Assembly: GCA_019419865.1 (NCBI GenBank)
Contig: JAHZIG010000019.1
Coordinates: 1-50,232, forward strand
Origin: Clostridiales bacterium
Lineage (GTDB): Bacteria > Bacillota > Clostridia > Monoglobales > Monoglobaceae
Length of the DNA stretch: 50,232 bases
Direction of reading: 5' to 3'
A program made the position numbers and the translations under genes. This document shows, piece after piece, positions 18,701 to 26,678 of this stretch. How positions within the stretch are numbered: the stretch's first letter is position 1; each line of letters begins with the position of its first letter. The notes below the pieces were generated by a model. That model did no database searches and was not told the DNA's origin. It saw only the letters and a list, made by a program, of their open reading frames with translations.

Positions 18701-18777
18701 ATGCACGGCTCTTCGCTTGCTGCTATATGGTTTGGTCACCGGAGTTGGGGCAAACAAAGAGTCCGTGCATATTTTTT
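18701..18777 (+). promoter_or_regulatory. Leader hairpin with T-run, possible attenuator
   Basis: ATGCACGGCTCTT (18701-18713) pairs, with one bulge, with AAGAGTCCGTGCAT (18757-18770) and is followed by TTTTTT at 18772-18777. It sits between the promoter and the start of the HTH gene. The 43-base loop makes it weak, so attenuation is only a suggestion. Confidence 0.35.
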
Positions 18778-18799
18778 GTGACGACAAATTGTATGCACT

Positions 18800-19231
18800 A
18801 TGATTTTCATATTGTGTGCCATAATTATGTTGCAGGCAGGTATTCTTTACCGTTTATGGCAGCAACGACGGCAAGCCGAACTCTTGGCACGAAACAGATT
18901 GCGTTATATCGAGGAGTGGCTGGATTTGTTGTACTTATATAACAATGATCCTGTTTCATTTCATACACGTTGCAAGGAGCTTGCATCTGTTAAGCGGCTT
19001 TCGAATTATCATATCGTAAATGATTCGTTACGTTTGTCCGACTGTCGAGGACATCGCCGGAGCAACTTGACACCGGCAGAAAAGGAATTTCTATGTCTGA
19101 TGGAAGCGGGATTCTCGAATCGGGCACTATGTGTTATTTTCCGGGTCGGAAAGGTCGGGTCGATCTACGTGAAACATCACCGGATAAAAGCAAAGATCGT
19201 AAATGTGAATAAATCTGTCGGCGGAGACTGA
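18800..19231 (+). CDS. Membrane-anchored LuxR-type HTH protein
   Basis: The 143-residue product starts with one membrane segment (MIFILCAIIMLQAGILYRLW), followed by a charged, possibly coiled linker (QRRQAELLARNRLRYIEEW). The C-terminal half looks like a LuxR/GerE helix-turn-helix: LTPAEKEFLCLMEAGFSNRAL resembles the usual LT..E.E.L.L...G.SN..I pattern, followed by a second helix ending SIYVKHHRIKAKI. No receiver or sensor domain is present. It lies between divergent Rhs locus A and the secretion operon and faces the latter, so it is a candidate regulator of one or both. It has its own promoter and a long leader. DNA binding is inferred from fold-level similarity only. Confidence 0.6.
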   Translation: MIFILCAIIMLQAGILYRLWQQRRQAELLARNRLRYIEEWLDLLYLYNNDPVSFHTRCKELASVKRLSNYHIVNDSLRLSDCRGHRRSNLTPAEKEFLCLMEAGFSNRALCVIFRVGKVGSIYVKHHRIKAKIVNVNKSVGGD

Positions 19232-19686
19232 GATATATGTCAGATTTTATCATTTTCGAATAAGACATATCGGGTTTATCCGGTGTCAATAACCGATAAA
19301 TCTTCATGCATCATATTCTATTTTACTTTACTAATCCTTCGTCGCGTTTTTTCGGTTTGTTATAGGAATCGATCCTCGGAATTATAACGTGTATGGCACC
19401 GTATGCTGGCAATCGGTTTTAAGAATTTCTTTGCCGTAACGCATCAATAATTCCATACCTTCATTATGTCTTGGACCTCTATGTCGAGGTCCTTTTTCAT
19501 GGTAGCTATTCCTCGAACAGTCATCATTTCCCGAGGTGGTTTTCCCGAATTATGTACAAGGCAGAACAAGGTAAAAACACGTGAAAGGCGTATGTATAGA
19601 TTATTTTTAATCAATATATTGATATGCAGGTATTTGCAGCTTGAAATGTAAGGTTTGTTTTTCGAAAAATCAATCAAAAGCCACCT
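19232..19686 (+). other. Intergenic region before the secretion operon
   Basis: About 450 AT-rich bases without a supported gene. The only clear structure is a terminator-like hairpin at 19473-19497. Confidence 0.5.
19473..19497 (+). terminator. Intrinsic terminator
   Basis: GGACCTC (19473-19479) and GAGGTCC (19486-19492) pair around six bases and are followed by TTTTT. It lies 240 bases after the HTH gene and would isolate it from the secretion operon. Confidence 0.65.
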
Positions 19687-19694
19687 TATCTTTG
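19687..19694 (+). promoter_or_regulatory. -7 element of the secretion operon promoter
   Basis: TATCTTTG matches TAnnTTTG, 20 bases before the ATG at 19715. The -33 element is unclear. Its position argues that the pseudopilin starts at 19715 rather than at the upstream in-frame ATG at 19655. Confidence 0.6.
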
Positions 19695-19714
19695 TTTGCA
19701 AACGAACACCGTCT

Positions 19715-20134
19715 ATGCAAACATTGTCTTTTTATCCGTGTCGTCGTCTCCGCGGCTTTTCGCTGCCCGAGCTGTTGGTCGTGCTGGTCATCATCGGTAT
19801 TCTGGTGCTGATCGCGCTGCCGAATCTGATGCCGTTGATTTCGCGAGCCAAGGCCACCGAAGCGCAGCAGCAGCTTACCTACCTGCATACGTTGCAGCGG
19901 TCGAATTTCTACACGTATTCGCGCTATTCGTCATCGTTGGACGAGCTGGGCTTCGAGCAGTCGCGGCTGGTGACCGACGGCGGTCAGGCCAACTACCTCG
20001 TCGAGATCGTCGAGGCTTCGGCGCACGGCTTCCGCGCCACGGCGACTGCCGTCGTGGATTTCGACGGCGACGGAGTTTATAATGTCTGGGAGATCGACCA
20101 GGATAAAAACCTGCGCGAGACGGTCAAGGATTGA
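19715..20134 (+). CDS. Major pseudopilin, GspG/type IV pilin-like
   Basis: The 139-residue product has a short basic leader and the prepilin signature RGFSLPELLVVLVIIGIL. The processing peptidase would cut after Gly and leave an N-methylated Phe with Glu at +5. The hydrophobic helix continues to about residue 40. The C-terminal domain has an Asp-rich segment (VDFDGDGVYNVWEIDQD) that could bind calcium as in GspG. It is the first gene of the secretion operon and probably the main subunit of the pseudopilus. The in-frame ATG at 19655 would place the -7 promoter element inside the gene, so I prefer 19715. Confidence 0.88.
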   Translation: MQTLSFYPCRRLRGFSLPELLVVLVIIGILVLIALPNLMPLISRAKATEAQQQLTYLHTLQRSNFYTYSRYSSSLDELGFEQSRLVTDGGQANYLVEIVEASAHGFRATATAVVDFDGDGVYNVWEIDQDKNLRETVKD

Positions 20135-20242
20135 CCGGCCGCCGCGGGGCAAGGTATCTGCCTGCACCCGCCTTCATACGCAGCTATCCCGTATTGCCGA
20201 TCTCGAAAAACCGAATCCCGAATACCCTCTAACGACCCTCCG

Positions 20243-20707
20243 ATGTTCCCTGCTCCCTATCCCTACCTTTTGCTGCTCGTGCCTGCCGCTGTACTGGCCC
20301 GCGACGATTTCCGCACGCGACGGGTGGACGCGTCGTGGCTGGCGGTGCTGGGGACGGTCTCTGTCGGGGTGAGCTGGCACACGCTCGGTTGGCGGACGAT
20401 GTTGCTGCAAACGGCAGGCAATGCCGCGCTGCTCCTTTTATCGGGAACGGCTCTCTTCGGCTACCTCCGCCTGCGGCGGCTGTCTGTGCGGCATGCATTC
20501 GGTGCCGGCGACGTCCTCTTCCTGCTTGCCGTCGCACCCCTGTTCGCACCGACGGAGTTTCTGCGGTTTCTGATCGCCGCCTGCGTCGTCGCCCTCCTCT
20601 GGTGGGTCTGCTGCGGCCGTCGTCGTCGCACGATCCCCTTCGTCGGCGCAGCCGGCATTGTGCTCATCGGCTGGGCCGCCCTTCAATTCCTCCGCTTATG
20701 GCTGTAA
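20243..20707 (+). CDS. Prepilin peptidase, A24 family (short form)
   Basis: The 154-residue, multi-pass membrane protein has both catalytic aspartate motifs of type 4 prepilin peptidases: RDDFRTRRVD near residue 21 (D..xR..V) and FGAGDVLFLL (GxGD) near residue 89. It lacks the N-terminal cytoplasmic methyltransferase domain of longer PilD/GspO enzymes, so it may cleave without methylating. It would process the pseudopilins of this operon at the inner membrane. The stop overlaps the start of the ATPase gene. Confidence 0.85.
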   Translation: MFPAPYPYLLLLVPAAVLARDDFRTRRVDASWLAVLGTVSVGVSWHTLGWRTMLLQTAGNAALLLLSGTALFGYLRLRRLSVRHAFGAGDVLFLLAVAPLFAPTEFLRFLIAACVVALLWWVCCGRRRRTIPFVGAAGIVLIGWAALQFLRLWL

Positions 20708-22125
20708 CCCCGACACATATCCCCACGGAGATCCTCCGCCTGCTCACGGCGCAGGAGGCCGCCGAGTACCGCCTCGTGCCGTTCGCACGCGAGGCGGGCA
20801 GGATACGCTGCTACGGCGAGACGGGACATGACTACACAGCCGCTGCCGAGGAGTTGGAGGTGCTCTACGGCTGGCAGGTCGAAGTCGTGCCGATCGCCGC
20901 CGATGACCTGCAACGGCTTTTGCTGCAACATTACCGCCCCGGAGCGCAGACGGCAAGCGCCGCCGCGGGCCGCACGGCCGAGATCGGACAGGGGCGGCAG
21001 TTCCTCTTCGCGCTGGTGGGCGAGGCGCTGCGCGACAACGCCAGCGACATCCATCTCGAACCCTACGAACAGCGCTGCCGCATCCGCATGCGCATCGACG
21101 GCAAGCTCGCCGAGCGTTACGTCGTCGAGCGGGCACAGTACATGCCGCTTGTAAACCAGATCAAGATCCTCGCCTCGCTCGACATCTCCGAGAAACGGCT
21201 GCCGCAGGACGGGCGCATCGGCTACGACCGCGACGGCGAGAAGTTCGACGTGCGCGTCTCGACGCTGCCGACGATCTACGGAGAGAAGGTCGTGCTGCGA
21301 CTGCTGACCCGCCGCGTCGAGCTGCTGGAACTGCGTAACCTCGGCTTCTCCGCAAGGCAGTACGAGGACTACTGCCGCGCCATCGCGCGGCCCTTCGGCA
21401 TGGTGCTGATCTGCGGCCCGACGGGCTCGGGTAAGAGCACGACGCTCTACGCCACGCTGCGGCGGCTGAACGCCCTGACGGACAACATCCTCACGATCGA
21501 GGATCCGATCGAGTACACGCTCGAAGGGGTCAACCAGGTGCAGCTCAAGGAGGAGATCGGCCTTACGTTCACCGCCGCACTGCGTACCTTCCTGCGGCAG
21601 GACCCCGACATCATCATGCTGGGTGAGATCCGCGACGGGGCGACGGCCGAGATGGCCGTGCGGTCGTCGCTGACGGGACACCTGCTCTTCTCGACGATCC
21701 ACACCAACACGGCCTGGGGCGCCGTAGCCCGTCTGTCGGATATGGGCGTACACCCGTACCTGGTGGCCGATACGTTGGTAATGACCGTCGCGCAGCGTCT
21801 CGCGCGCCTGCTCTGTCCCCACTGCAAACGCCACGCGGAGGCGACCGATGAAGTGCGGCGCCTGCTGTCCGACATAGCGATCGACCGCTATTGCGAACCC
21901 GTGGGTTGCGAACGCTGTTTCTACACGGGCTATGCAGGCCGGCGGGCCGTCTACGAGGTGATCCCGATGGACGACGAGCTGGCGGCTGCCGTACGCTCCG
22001 GCCGCACCGACGTCGCACCGCTGCTCTTCGAACGCGGCATACCGTCGCTGCGCGATGCCGTCGTCGACCTCTTCCGACGCGGCGAGACCTCTCTCGACGA
22101 AGTGATACCCCTGTTGAACTACTGA
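20698..22125 (+). CDS. gspE: Type II secretion/pilus assembly ATPase GspE
   Basis: The start at 20698 overlaps the end of the peptidase gene by 10 bases and gives 475 residues, the size of a GspE/PilB without the extended N1 domain. Residues about 100-160 form the N2 domain (DNASDIHLEPY, RIRMRIDGKL). Walker A is GPTGSGKST, the Asp box is ILTIEDPIEY, Walker B is DIIMLGEIRD, and the His box lies in LFSTIHTNTA. A tetracysteine zinc site (CPHC ... CERC) follows, typical of GspE and PilB and absent from retraction ATPase PilT. It powers pseudopilus extension at the inner membrane with GspF and the GspL-like protein. The open frame upstream of 20698 is not coding. Confidence 0.93.
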   Translation: MAVTPTHIPTEILRLLTAQEAAEYRLVPFAREAGRIRCYGETGHDYTAAAEELEVLYGWQVEVVPIAADDLQRLLLQHYRPGAQTASAAAGRTAEIGQGRQFLFALVGEALRDNASDIHLEPYEQRCRIRMRIDGKLAERYVVERAQYMPLVNQIKILASLDISEKRLPQDGRIGYDRDGEKFDVRVSTLPTIYGEKVVLRLLTRRVELLELRNLGFSARQYEDYCRAIARPFGMVLICGPTGSGKSTTLYATLRRLNALTDNILTIEDPIEYTLEGVNQVQLKEEIGLTFTAALRTFLRQDPDIIMLGEIRDGATAEMAVRSSLTGHLLFSTIHTNTAWGAVARLSDMGVHPYLVADTLVMTVAQRLARLLCPHCKRHAEATDEVRRLLSDIAIDRYCEPVGCERCFYTGYAGRRAVYEVIPMDDELAAAVRSGRTDVAPLLFERGIPSLRDAVVDLFRRGETSLDEVIPLLNY

Positions 22126-22134
22126 TCCAAGCCT

Positions 22135-24093
22135 ATGAAACGACGATACACGCTTGCGTTTTTACTTCTTTGCACCCTACCTGTGCTCTGTCCGGCACAG
22201 CGGGCCGAAATACCCGCTGGTGTGAACCCGTCTTCGGATTCGCTCCATCGGACGGTTGCACCGAATCCGCCGTCCGACCCCGACTCTTTGCGTCTGTCCC
22301 GTATCGACTCGGAATTGGCGGCACTCGTCGGGCGCGACTCGACGTTCCGGCGGGAGGTGGACGTCACGTCGGGCCGGTTGTCGCTGTCGGAGCTGCTGCG
22401 CAATATCGCGCGCGCCAGCGGCGTGAACGTGTCGGTGCGCAGCGTGGAGAAGATCCCCGTGTCGTGCAACTTCCGCAGGGCCCGTGTGGACGATCTGGTA
22501 CGCTTTCTCTGCCGCGAATATCGGTTGGACGTGGCCGCGTCGGGCAACATCCTCTCGATCTTTCCGGCGGCAGCGCCGACGGTTCCGGCACCCGATCCCG
22601 ACGTCGCCTACGCGGCCGCCGACACGACGCTCACGTACGACCTGCGCGGCGAACGTCTGATCGACGTGGCGAAGAAGATCGCACGGCTCTCTGCGCGCAA
22701 CGTCATCGTCCCCGAACCTTTGTACGACTGCAAGGTCTCGGGCTACGTGCGTCGTATGCCTTTCGACGACGCGCTGCGGACGCTCGCCGCGGTCAACGGC
22801 CTGCTTGCCGAACGGGATGCGCAGGAGGTGTGGACGCTGTGGCGCGAGGAGCCGGCCGCGCAGGGCGGCAAGGCGTCCGCAGGCCCCGCCTATATGCGCC
22901 GGCGGCAGTTCACGCCCAACGAACTGCGTGTGGACTCGCTGGGGCGCATCACGGCCCGCATCGCGCGGGGCAACGTGCAGGACGTGATTCTCGACCTGTG
23001 CGACGAGTTGGAGCTGAACTACTACTTCCAGTCGCCGGTGAACCTCACGGCGGGCGTCTGGGTGGACGGGACGGATTTCGAGACGCTGCTCTCGGTGCTG
23101 CTCAAAGGCTCGCCGTACAGCTATTACACCGAACGGGGCATCTGGATCTTCGGAGCGGCCGCGTCGGACGGTCTCTCGTCGGCGACGGTCCTTCCGCTCG
23201 TCTACCGCGCCGTGTCGAAGGTCGAGGAGATCATCCCCGAAGCGCTGAAACAGAACGTCGCGGTGAAGACCTTCCCCGATCTGAACGCCCTGATCCTGTC
23301 AGGCGACCGGCGCGACGTGGCGCGTGTGGAGACCTTCCTGCGCTCGGTGGACAAACCCGTTCCGATGGTGACGATGGAGATCCTGATCGCCGACGTCACG
23401 AAGAGCAGGATCCACGAGATCGGTCTGGGGGCCGGCGTGGGCGACAAAGCGGTGAAGACCTCCGGAACGCTTTCGCCGGGCGTGGAGATGACTTTCGGAG
23501 CGAATGCGGTGAACGATCTGCTCGGACGCATCCGGGGCACGGTGAATCTGGGGCGCGTGACGCCGAACTTCTACCTGAGCCTGCAAGCCTTGGAGGAGGA
23601 CGGGGTGGTGCGTCTGCTCTCCACGCCGAAGCTCTCGACCCTGAACGGCCACGAGGCGACGCTCACCAGCGGCGAGACGCAGTACTACAAGGAGGTGCAG
23701 AACAACTACTACGGCACGCAGAACCCCATCTCGTCGGAGTCCTACCAGTGGAAGTCGGTCGATGCGAACCTCTCGATCAAGGTCACGCCCTACATGTCGG
23801 AAGATCGGCAGATCACCCTCGAAATCGAGTTCGAGCAGACGGAGTTCACCGACCGAAACGTCGAGGACGCTCCGCCGGGGACGGCCACGCGGAGCTTCAA
23901 GTCGATCGTCAAGGTGCAGAACGAGGAGATGGTACTCCTGGGCGGCCTGGACCGCAACACGATGGAGAACTCCTCGCGCGGTGTGCCGTTCCTGGCGCGC
24001 GTGCCCGTCATCAAGTGGTTCTTCGGCAAGGAGAAGCGCAACAAGGTCGAACGTACGCTCAATATCTTCATCAAACCCACGGTCGTAGAATGA
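22135..24093 (+). CDS. gspD: Secretin GspD/PilQ-like outer-membrane channel
   Basis: The 652-residue product has a signal peptide (MKRRYTLAFLLLCTLPVLCPA) and small N domains (residues about 75-145, 160-240 and 255-330) with the usual secretin/TonB short N pattern (LSLSELLRNIARASGVNVSV). An N1/N3-type domain (LKQNVAVKTFPDLNALIL) follows, and then the secretin domain. That domain shows PMVTMEILIADVTKSRIHEI, LQALEEDGVVRLLSTPKLST, and the C-terminal VPFLARVPVIKWFFGKE with TLNIFIKPTVVE. These are diagnostic for the beta-barrel gate of T2SS and type IV pilus secretins. It starts 9 bases after gspE. No C-terminal pilotin-binding extension is evident. Confidence 0.92.
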   Translation: MKRRYTLAFLLLCTLPVLCPAQRAEIPAGVNPSSDSLHRTVAPNPPSDPDSLRLSRIDSELAALVGRDSTFRREVDVTSGRLSLSELLRNIARASGVNVSVRSVEKIPVSCNFRRARVDDLVRFLCREYRLDVAASGNILSIFPAAAPTVPAPDPDVAYAAADTTLTYDLRGERLIDVAKKIARLSARNVIVPEPLYDCKVSGYVRRMPFDDALRTLAAVNGLLAERDAQEVWTLWREEPAAQGGKASAGPAYMRRRQFTPNELRVDSLGRITARIARGNVQDVILDLCDELELNYYFQSPVNLTAGVWVDGTDFETLLSVLLKGSPYSYYTERGIWIFGAAASDGLSSATVLPLVYRAVSKVEEIIPEALKQNVAVKTFPDLNALILSGDRRDVARVETFLRSVDKPVPMVTMEILIADVTKSRIHEIGLGAGVGDKAVKTSGTLSPGVEMTFGANAVNDLLGRIRGTVNLGRVTPNFYLSLQALEEDGVVRLLSTPKLSTLNGHEATLTSGETQYYKEVQNNYYGTQNPISSESYQWKSVDANLSIKVTPYMSEDRQITLEIEFEQTEFTDRNVEDAPPGTATRSFKSIVKVQNEEMVLLGGLDRNTMENSSRGVPFLARVPVIKWFFGKEKRNKVERTLNIFIKPTVVE

Positions 24094-24144
24094 GATTAAA
24101 ATCAATACGATCCCATGATCCGCATTGCACCGGAGACGGACGCA

Positions 24145-24285
24145 AATCGAACGACGGTTCGAACGCCCGGAGCGGGTGTGCGAAACAGCGCAGTCTTTCG
24201 TGCCCGCTCAGTAAGAACCGTCGTTCGATTCCGGCGGAGGTGCCTTGCGGACACTTTTGGCTCCACCTTTTCGTGTGAAAAGGTG
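24145..24285. repeat. Palindromic element inside the secretion operon, repeat copy 2
   Basis: A perfect 16-bp inverted repeat (AATCGAACGACGGTTC at 24145-24160 and its complement at 24215-24230) encloses a second nested stem (GAGCGGG/CCCGCTC, CGAAA/TTTCG). It is followed by TGCGGACACTTTTGGC and a CCACCTTTT...AAAAGGTGG hairpin (24262-24285). The same order of blocks occurs at 5470-5620. The element occupies most of the 266-bp gap between gspD and the next gene and could reduce read-through or stabilise mRNA ends. Confidence 0.65.
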
Positions 24286-24359
24286 GAAAGGATGTCGCCG
24301 TACTCGATCTTTTCGTCCTTTTTACCGGAACAAAAGGGACATAAAAGAATAAATAAAAA

Positions 24360-25295
24360 ATGAATCTTTTCCCTTATATCCTCGGCCCCGTCTGGGTGTT
24401 GGACGTCACGCTGACATCCGACGGCCATACGATCGCGGCATGGCGCTGCAAGATGGGCGGCGAACCGCAGCAGACGGTGTACGACGCGGCGGCGGTGGCC
24501 AAAGGGGTCGCCGTGGTCACGGTCTCGGGCCACGGCACGATCGTAAAGCCCGCCGACTCGCAGCTCGCCGCGCGGGTGCGCGACGACAGGGCGACCTTCC
24601 TGTGGAGTGAACACGACGGCCGGATCGCCTTCGTGCGGCGCGAGCGGCTGCAAGGAGTGCTGACCGAGTTGTCGGAGGCCGGCATCCATCCGCAGCGGAT
24701 CGAGGTCTCCGCGCCGCCCGATACTGCGGCCGGGGAGCTTCTCGCAGGACTCGGCTGGCGGCAGCTGCTCCGCCCGACGGCCGAGGGTTCGTCGCTGGCG
24801 CAGGCCGTCGTGCGGCGGGCGGCACTGCCGGTGCTGGGACTTTTTCTTTGCCTGCTGGCAGCCAATGCCGCCGTCGCCCCGTCGCTGAACACCCGCCGCC
24901 AGACTTTGCAAAAGGAGCTCTCGGCGCGCGAACGCACGGCTTCGACCGCAGCCGATGCTACCGACCGGCAGCGGGCCTTGCTGGCAGAGTTCTCCGCACG
25001 TCCCGCAGTATCCCGCGCCGTCGTGTGCGACCGCATTGCGGAGGCCGTGCCGGCGCAGGTCGTACTGACGCGGCTTGCTGTCGAACCGCTCACGAAGCGT
25101 TTCGAGGCGGGGAAGCCCTTGCAGCGGCAGGAGCGGACGGCTGTCGTCGCGGGCACGGCTCCGGCGGCGGGCGACGTCTCGACCTTCGTCGAGCGCCTCG
25201 CGGGGGCGGCGTGCTGCCGCACGGTACGACTGACGAACGTCGAACGGGAACGCGATGCCGAACGGCTCGTGTTCCGCATCGAGATCGGACTATGA
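24360..25295 (+). CDS. PilN/GspL-like inner-membrane assembly protein
   Basis: The 311-residue product has a cytoplasmic N-terminal half, one membrane segment near residue 155-175 (ALPVLGLFLCLLAANAAVA), an Arg/Glu-rich predicted coiled coil, and a small ferredoxin-like end (VSTFVERLAGAACCRTVRLTNV). That is the plan of GspL, or of PilM-PilN fused. Sequence similarity is weak, so the call rests on topology and on its place between the secretin and the PilO-like gene. It would link the ATPase to the periplasmic PilO/GspM and PilP/GspC partners. Its stop overlaps the next start (ATGA). Confidence 0.65.
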   Translation: MNLFPYILGPVWVLDVTLTSDGHTIAAWRCKMGGEPQQTVYDAAAVAKGVAVVTVSGHGTIVKPADSQLAARVRDDRATFLWSEHDGRIAFVRRERLQGVLTELSEAGIHPQRIEVSAPPDTAAGELLAGLGWRQLLRPTAEGSSLAQAVVRRAALPVLGLFLCLLAANAAVAPSLNTRRQTLQKELSARERTASTAADATDRQRALLAEFSARPAVSRAVVCDRIAEAVPAQVVLTRLAVEPLTKRFEAGKPLQRQERTAVVAGTAPAAGDVSTFVERLAGAACCRTVRLTNVERERDAERLVFRIEIGL

Positions 25296-25801
25296 ACCTA
25301 CCGTACAGATACCGGGGTCTCAGCCTCGTGGGGCTGCTGGCCCTCCTCCTGCCGTGGGCGGCGTGGCATTTCGCCCTGAGCGATACCTTCGGCGCGTGGC
25401 GGGAGTGCGGCCGGCTGGAACGGCGGCTGGATGCGCTCGCCCCGACGACACCGGCGACCGGAGCGACCGTGCCGGCTGCCGTCGAAGCCCCCGAACTGAT
25501 CCTCTCGGGCGGGCTGCTCGACTCGGTGCGGCGCTTCGCTCCCGCCGGCGTGCGCGCGACGGGCTATGTGCCGGTGACGACGTTGCGGCAGGACGGGATC
25601 GAAATTCATACGGCGCAACTGACGCTCACTGGGCCGTTCGCCGAGCTGCTGCGCACGGTCGAGACGCTCGAACGGCGTCTGCCCGCCTGCCGCCTGCGGT
25701 CGGCCGAGTGGCAGACCGCGACACGGCCCCGCACCCGCCGCACGCAGCTCACACTGACGCTCTACATACAACAACTGACCTTAATAACCGAATCGAAATG
25801 A
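25292..25801 (+). CDS. PilO/GspM-like inner-membrane assembly protein
   Basis: The start at 25292 (ATGA overlap) gives 169 residues. One membrane helix near the N-terminus (SLVGLLALLLPWAAWHFAL) is followed by an Arg/Glu helix and a periplasmic domain with a ferredoxin-like pattern (TLTGPFAELLRTVETLERRLPACRLRSAEW), as in PilO and GspM. It probably dimerises with the product of the preceding gene. Gene order and overlap on both sides support one operon. Confidence 0.65.
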   Translation: MNLPYRYRGLSLVGLLALLLPWAAWHFALSDTFGAWRECGRLERRLDALAPTTPATGATVPAAVEAPELILSGGLLDSVRRFAPAGVRATGYVPVTTLRQDGIEIHTAQLTLTGPFAELLRTVETLERRLPACRLRSAEWQTATRPRTRRTQLTLTLYIQQLTLITESK

Positions 25802-26214
25802 GAAGATACCTGATCTATTTCCCGCTTCTATTCCTGATGGTCTCCTGCGAAATCATCGAGGAGGATATCTCCGGCCGTGCGGTGACGACGATCGCCCCGG
25901 CGGACGACGCGGAGGTTCCTGCGGGCGAGACGCTCTTCCGCTGGCGGGCCGTCGACCGTGCGACGGGTTACGAATTGTGCGTCGCTACCGAGGGGCGGAT
26001 CGTCGCCGACACGCTCCTTGCGGCCGATACGCTGGGCCTTGCACGCAGCTACGGCTGCCGGTTACGGCTCGAAGCGGGCCGTTACGAATGGACGGTCGCG
26101 GCCTTCAACTCCGGTTACGAGACCTCCTCTCCGGCGTTGCGGCTCACGGTCGCCGAGGAACCCGTACCCGAGGAGCCGGAGAAGTCGGACAATCCCGAAT
26201 CCGCCGAACCGTGA
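25798..26214 (+). CDS. Lipoprotein with fibronectin III-like fold in the secretion operon
   Basis: The 138-residue product has a lipobox (YFPLLFLMVSC) and a single beta-sandwich-like domain with an FnIII-like pattern (FRWRAVDRATGYELCV ... RYEWTVAAFNSGYETSSPALRLTV), then an acidic Pro/Glu tail. Genes for outer-membrane pilotins often sit in secretin operons, so a secretin-associated role is possible, but no pilotin family is recognised. It overlaps its neighbours on both sides by 4 bases. Confidence 0.6.
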   Translation: MRRYLIYFPLLFLMVSCEIIEEDISGRAVTTIAPADDAEVPAGETLFRWRAVDRATGYELCVATEGRIVADTLLAADTLGLARSYGCRLRLEAGRYEWTVAAFNSGYETSSPALRLTVAEEPVPEEPEKSDNPESAEP

Positions 26215-26678
26215 AATCGCGCTGGACGACCTGTCTGCTGCTCGCAGCCGTCGTGGCGGTCTGGGGCGTCGTGGCGTGGCGGATCCTCGCGCCGGCACGA
26301 CCCGCCGCGCCGGATGTCCGACCCGCGACCGACACTCCGGCGGTACCGCAGATCGTCGCCGAGACCTTGCGGCTGGACTATCCCGACCCCTTCCTGAAAG
26401 GCGTGGCCGCTCCGACACCTGCCGCACGGTCCGTCGTGCGCCGCCTGCCGCCTGCCGGAAAAGCCGAACCGAAACGCCGCGAGCGGGTGCAGCTCTCGCA
26501 CCTGGCGACGGTGACGGCCGGCGGGCAGGCGCTCCACATCCTGACGATCGGCGGCAGACAGTACGAACTGAGCCTGCGCGACACGGCCGCGGGATTCCGC
26601 CTGACGGGCACCGACCGCGACTCGCTCTATCTCGAACGCGAAGGGACGGTCTACGGCGTAAAACGCTGCGACGAATAG
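26211..26678 (+). CDS. PilP/GspC-like small membrane protein
   Basis: The GTG at 26211 overlaps the preceding stop (GTGA) and gives 155 residues. An N-terminal membrane helix (TCLLLAAVVAVWGVVAWRIL) is followed by a Pro-rich linker, the phrase LDYPDPFLKG that recalls the PilP linker, and a compact beta domain (VQLSHLATVTAGGQALHILTI, GGRQYELSLRDTAAGFRLT). That domain resembles the HR domain of GspC/PilP, which contacts the secretin. The call is based on size, topology and position. Confidence 0.55.
   Translation: MKSRWTTCLLLAAVVAVWGVVAWRILAPARPAAPDVRPATDTPAVPQIVAETLRLDYPDPFLKGVAAPTPAARSVVRRLPPAGKAEPKRRERVQLSHLATVTAGGQALHILTIGGRQYELSLRDTAAGFRLTGTDRDSLYLEREGTVYGVKRCDE

Noticed and set aside
18521..18781. 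86-codon ORF upstream of the HTH gene
   Set aside because: It contains the best promoter of the region (18577-18608) and a terminator-like hairpin; no protein features.
20335..20697. Upstream extension of the gspE frame
   Set aside because: Overlaps the prepilin peptidase in another frame and has Arg-rich shadow composition; the ATG at 20698 gives the family start.
20683..21834. Long minus-strand frame over gspE
   Set aside because: Antisense shadow; the plus strand has every GspE motif.
21891..24278. 795-codon plus-strand frame overlapping gspE and gspD
   Set aside because: Out-of-frame shadow rich in Arg/Gly; gspD reads with all secretin motifs in another frame.
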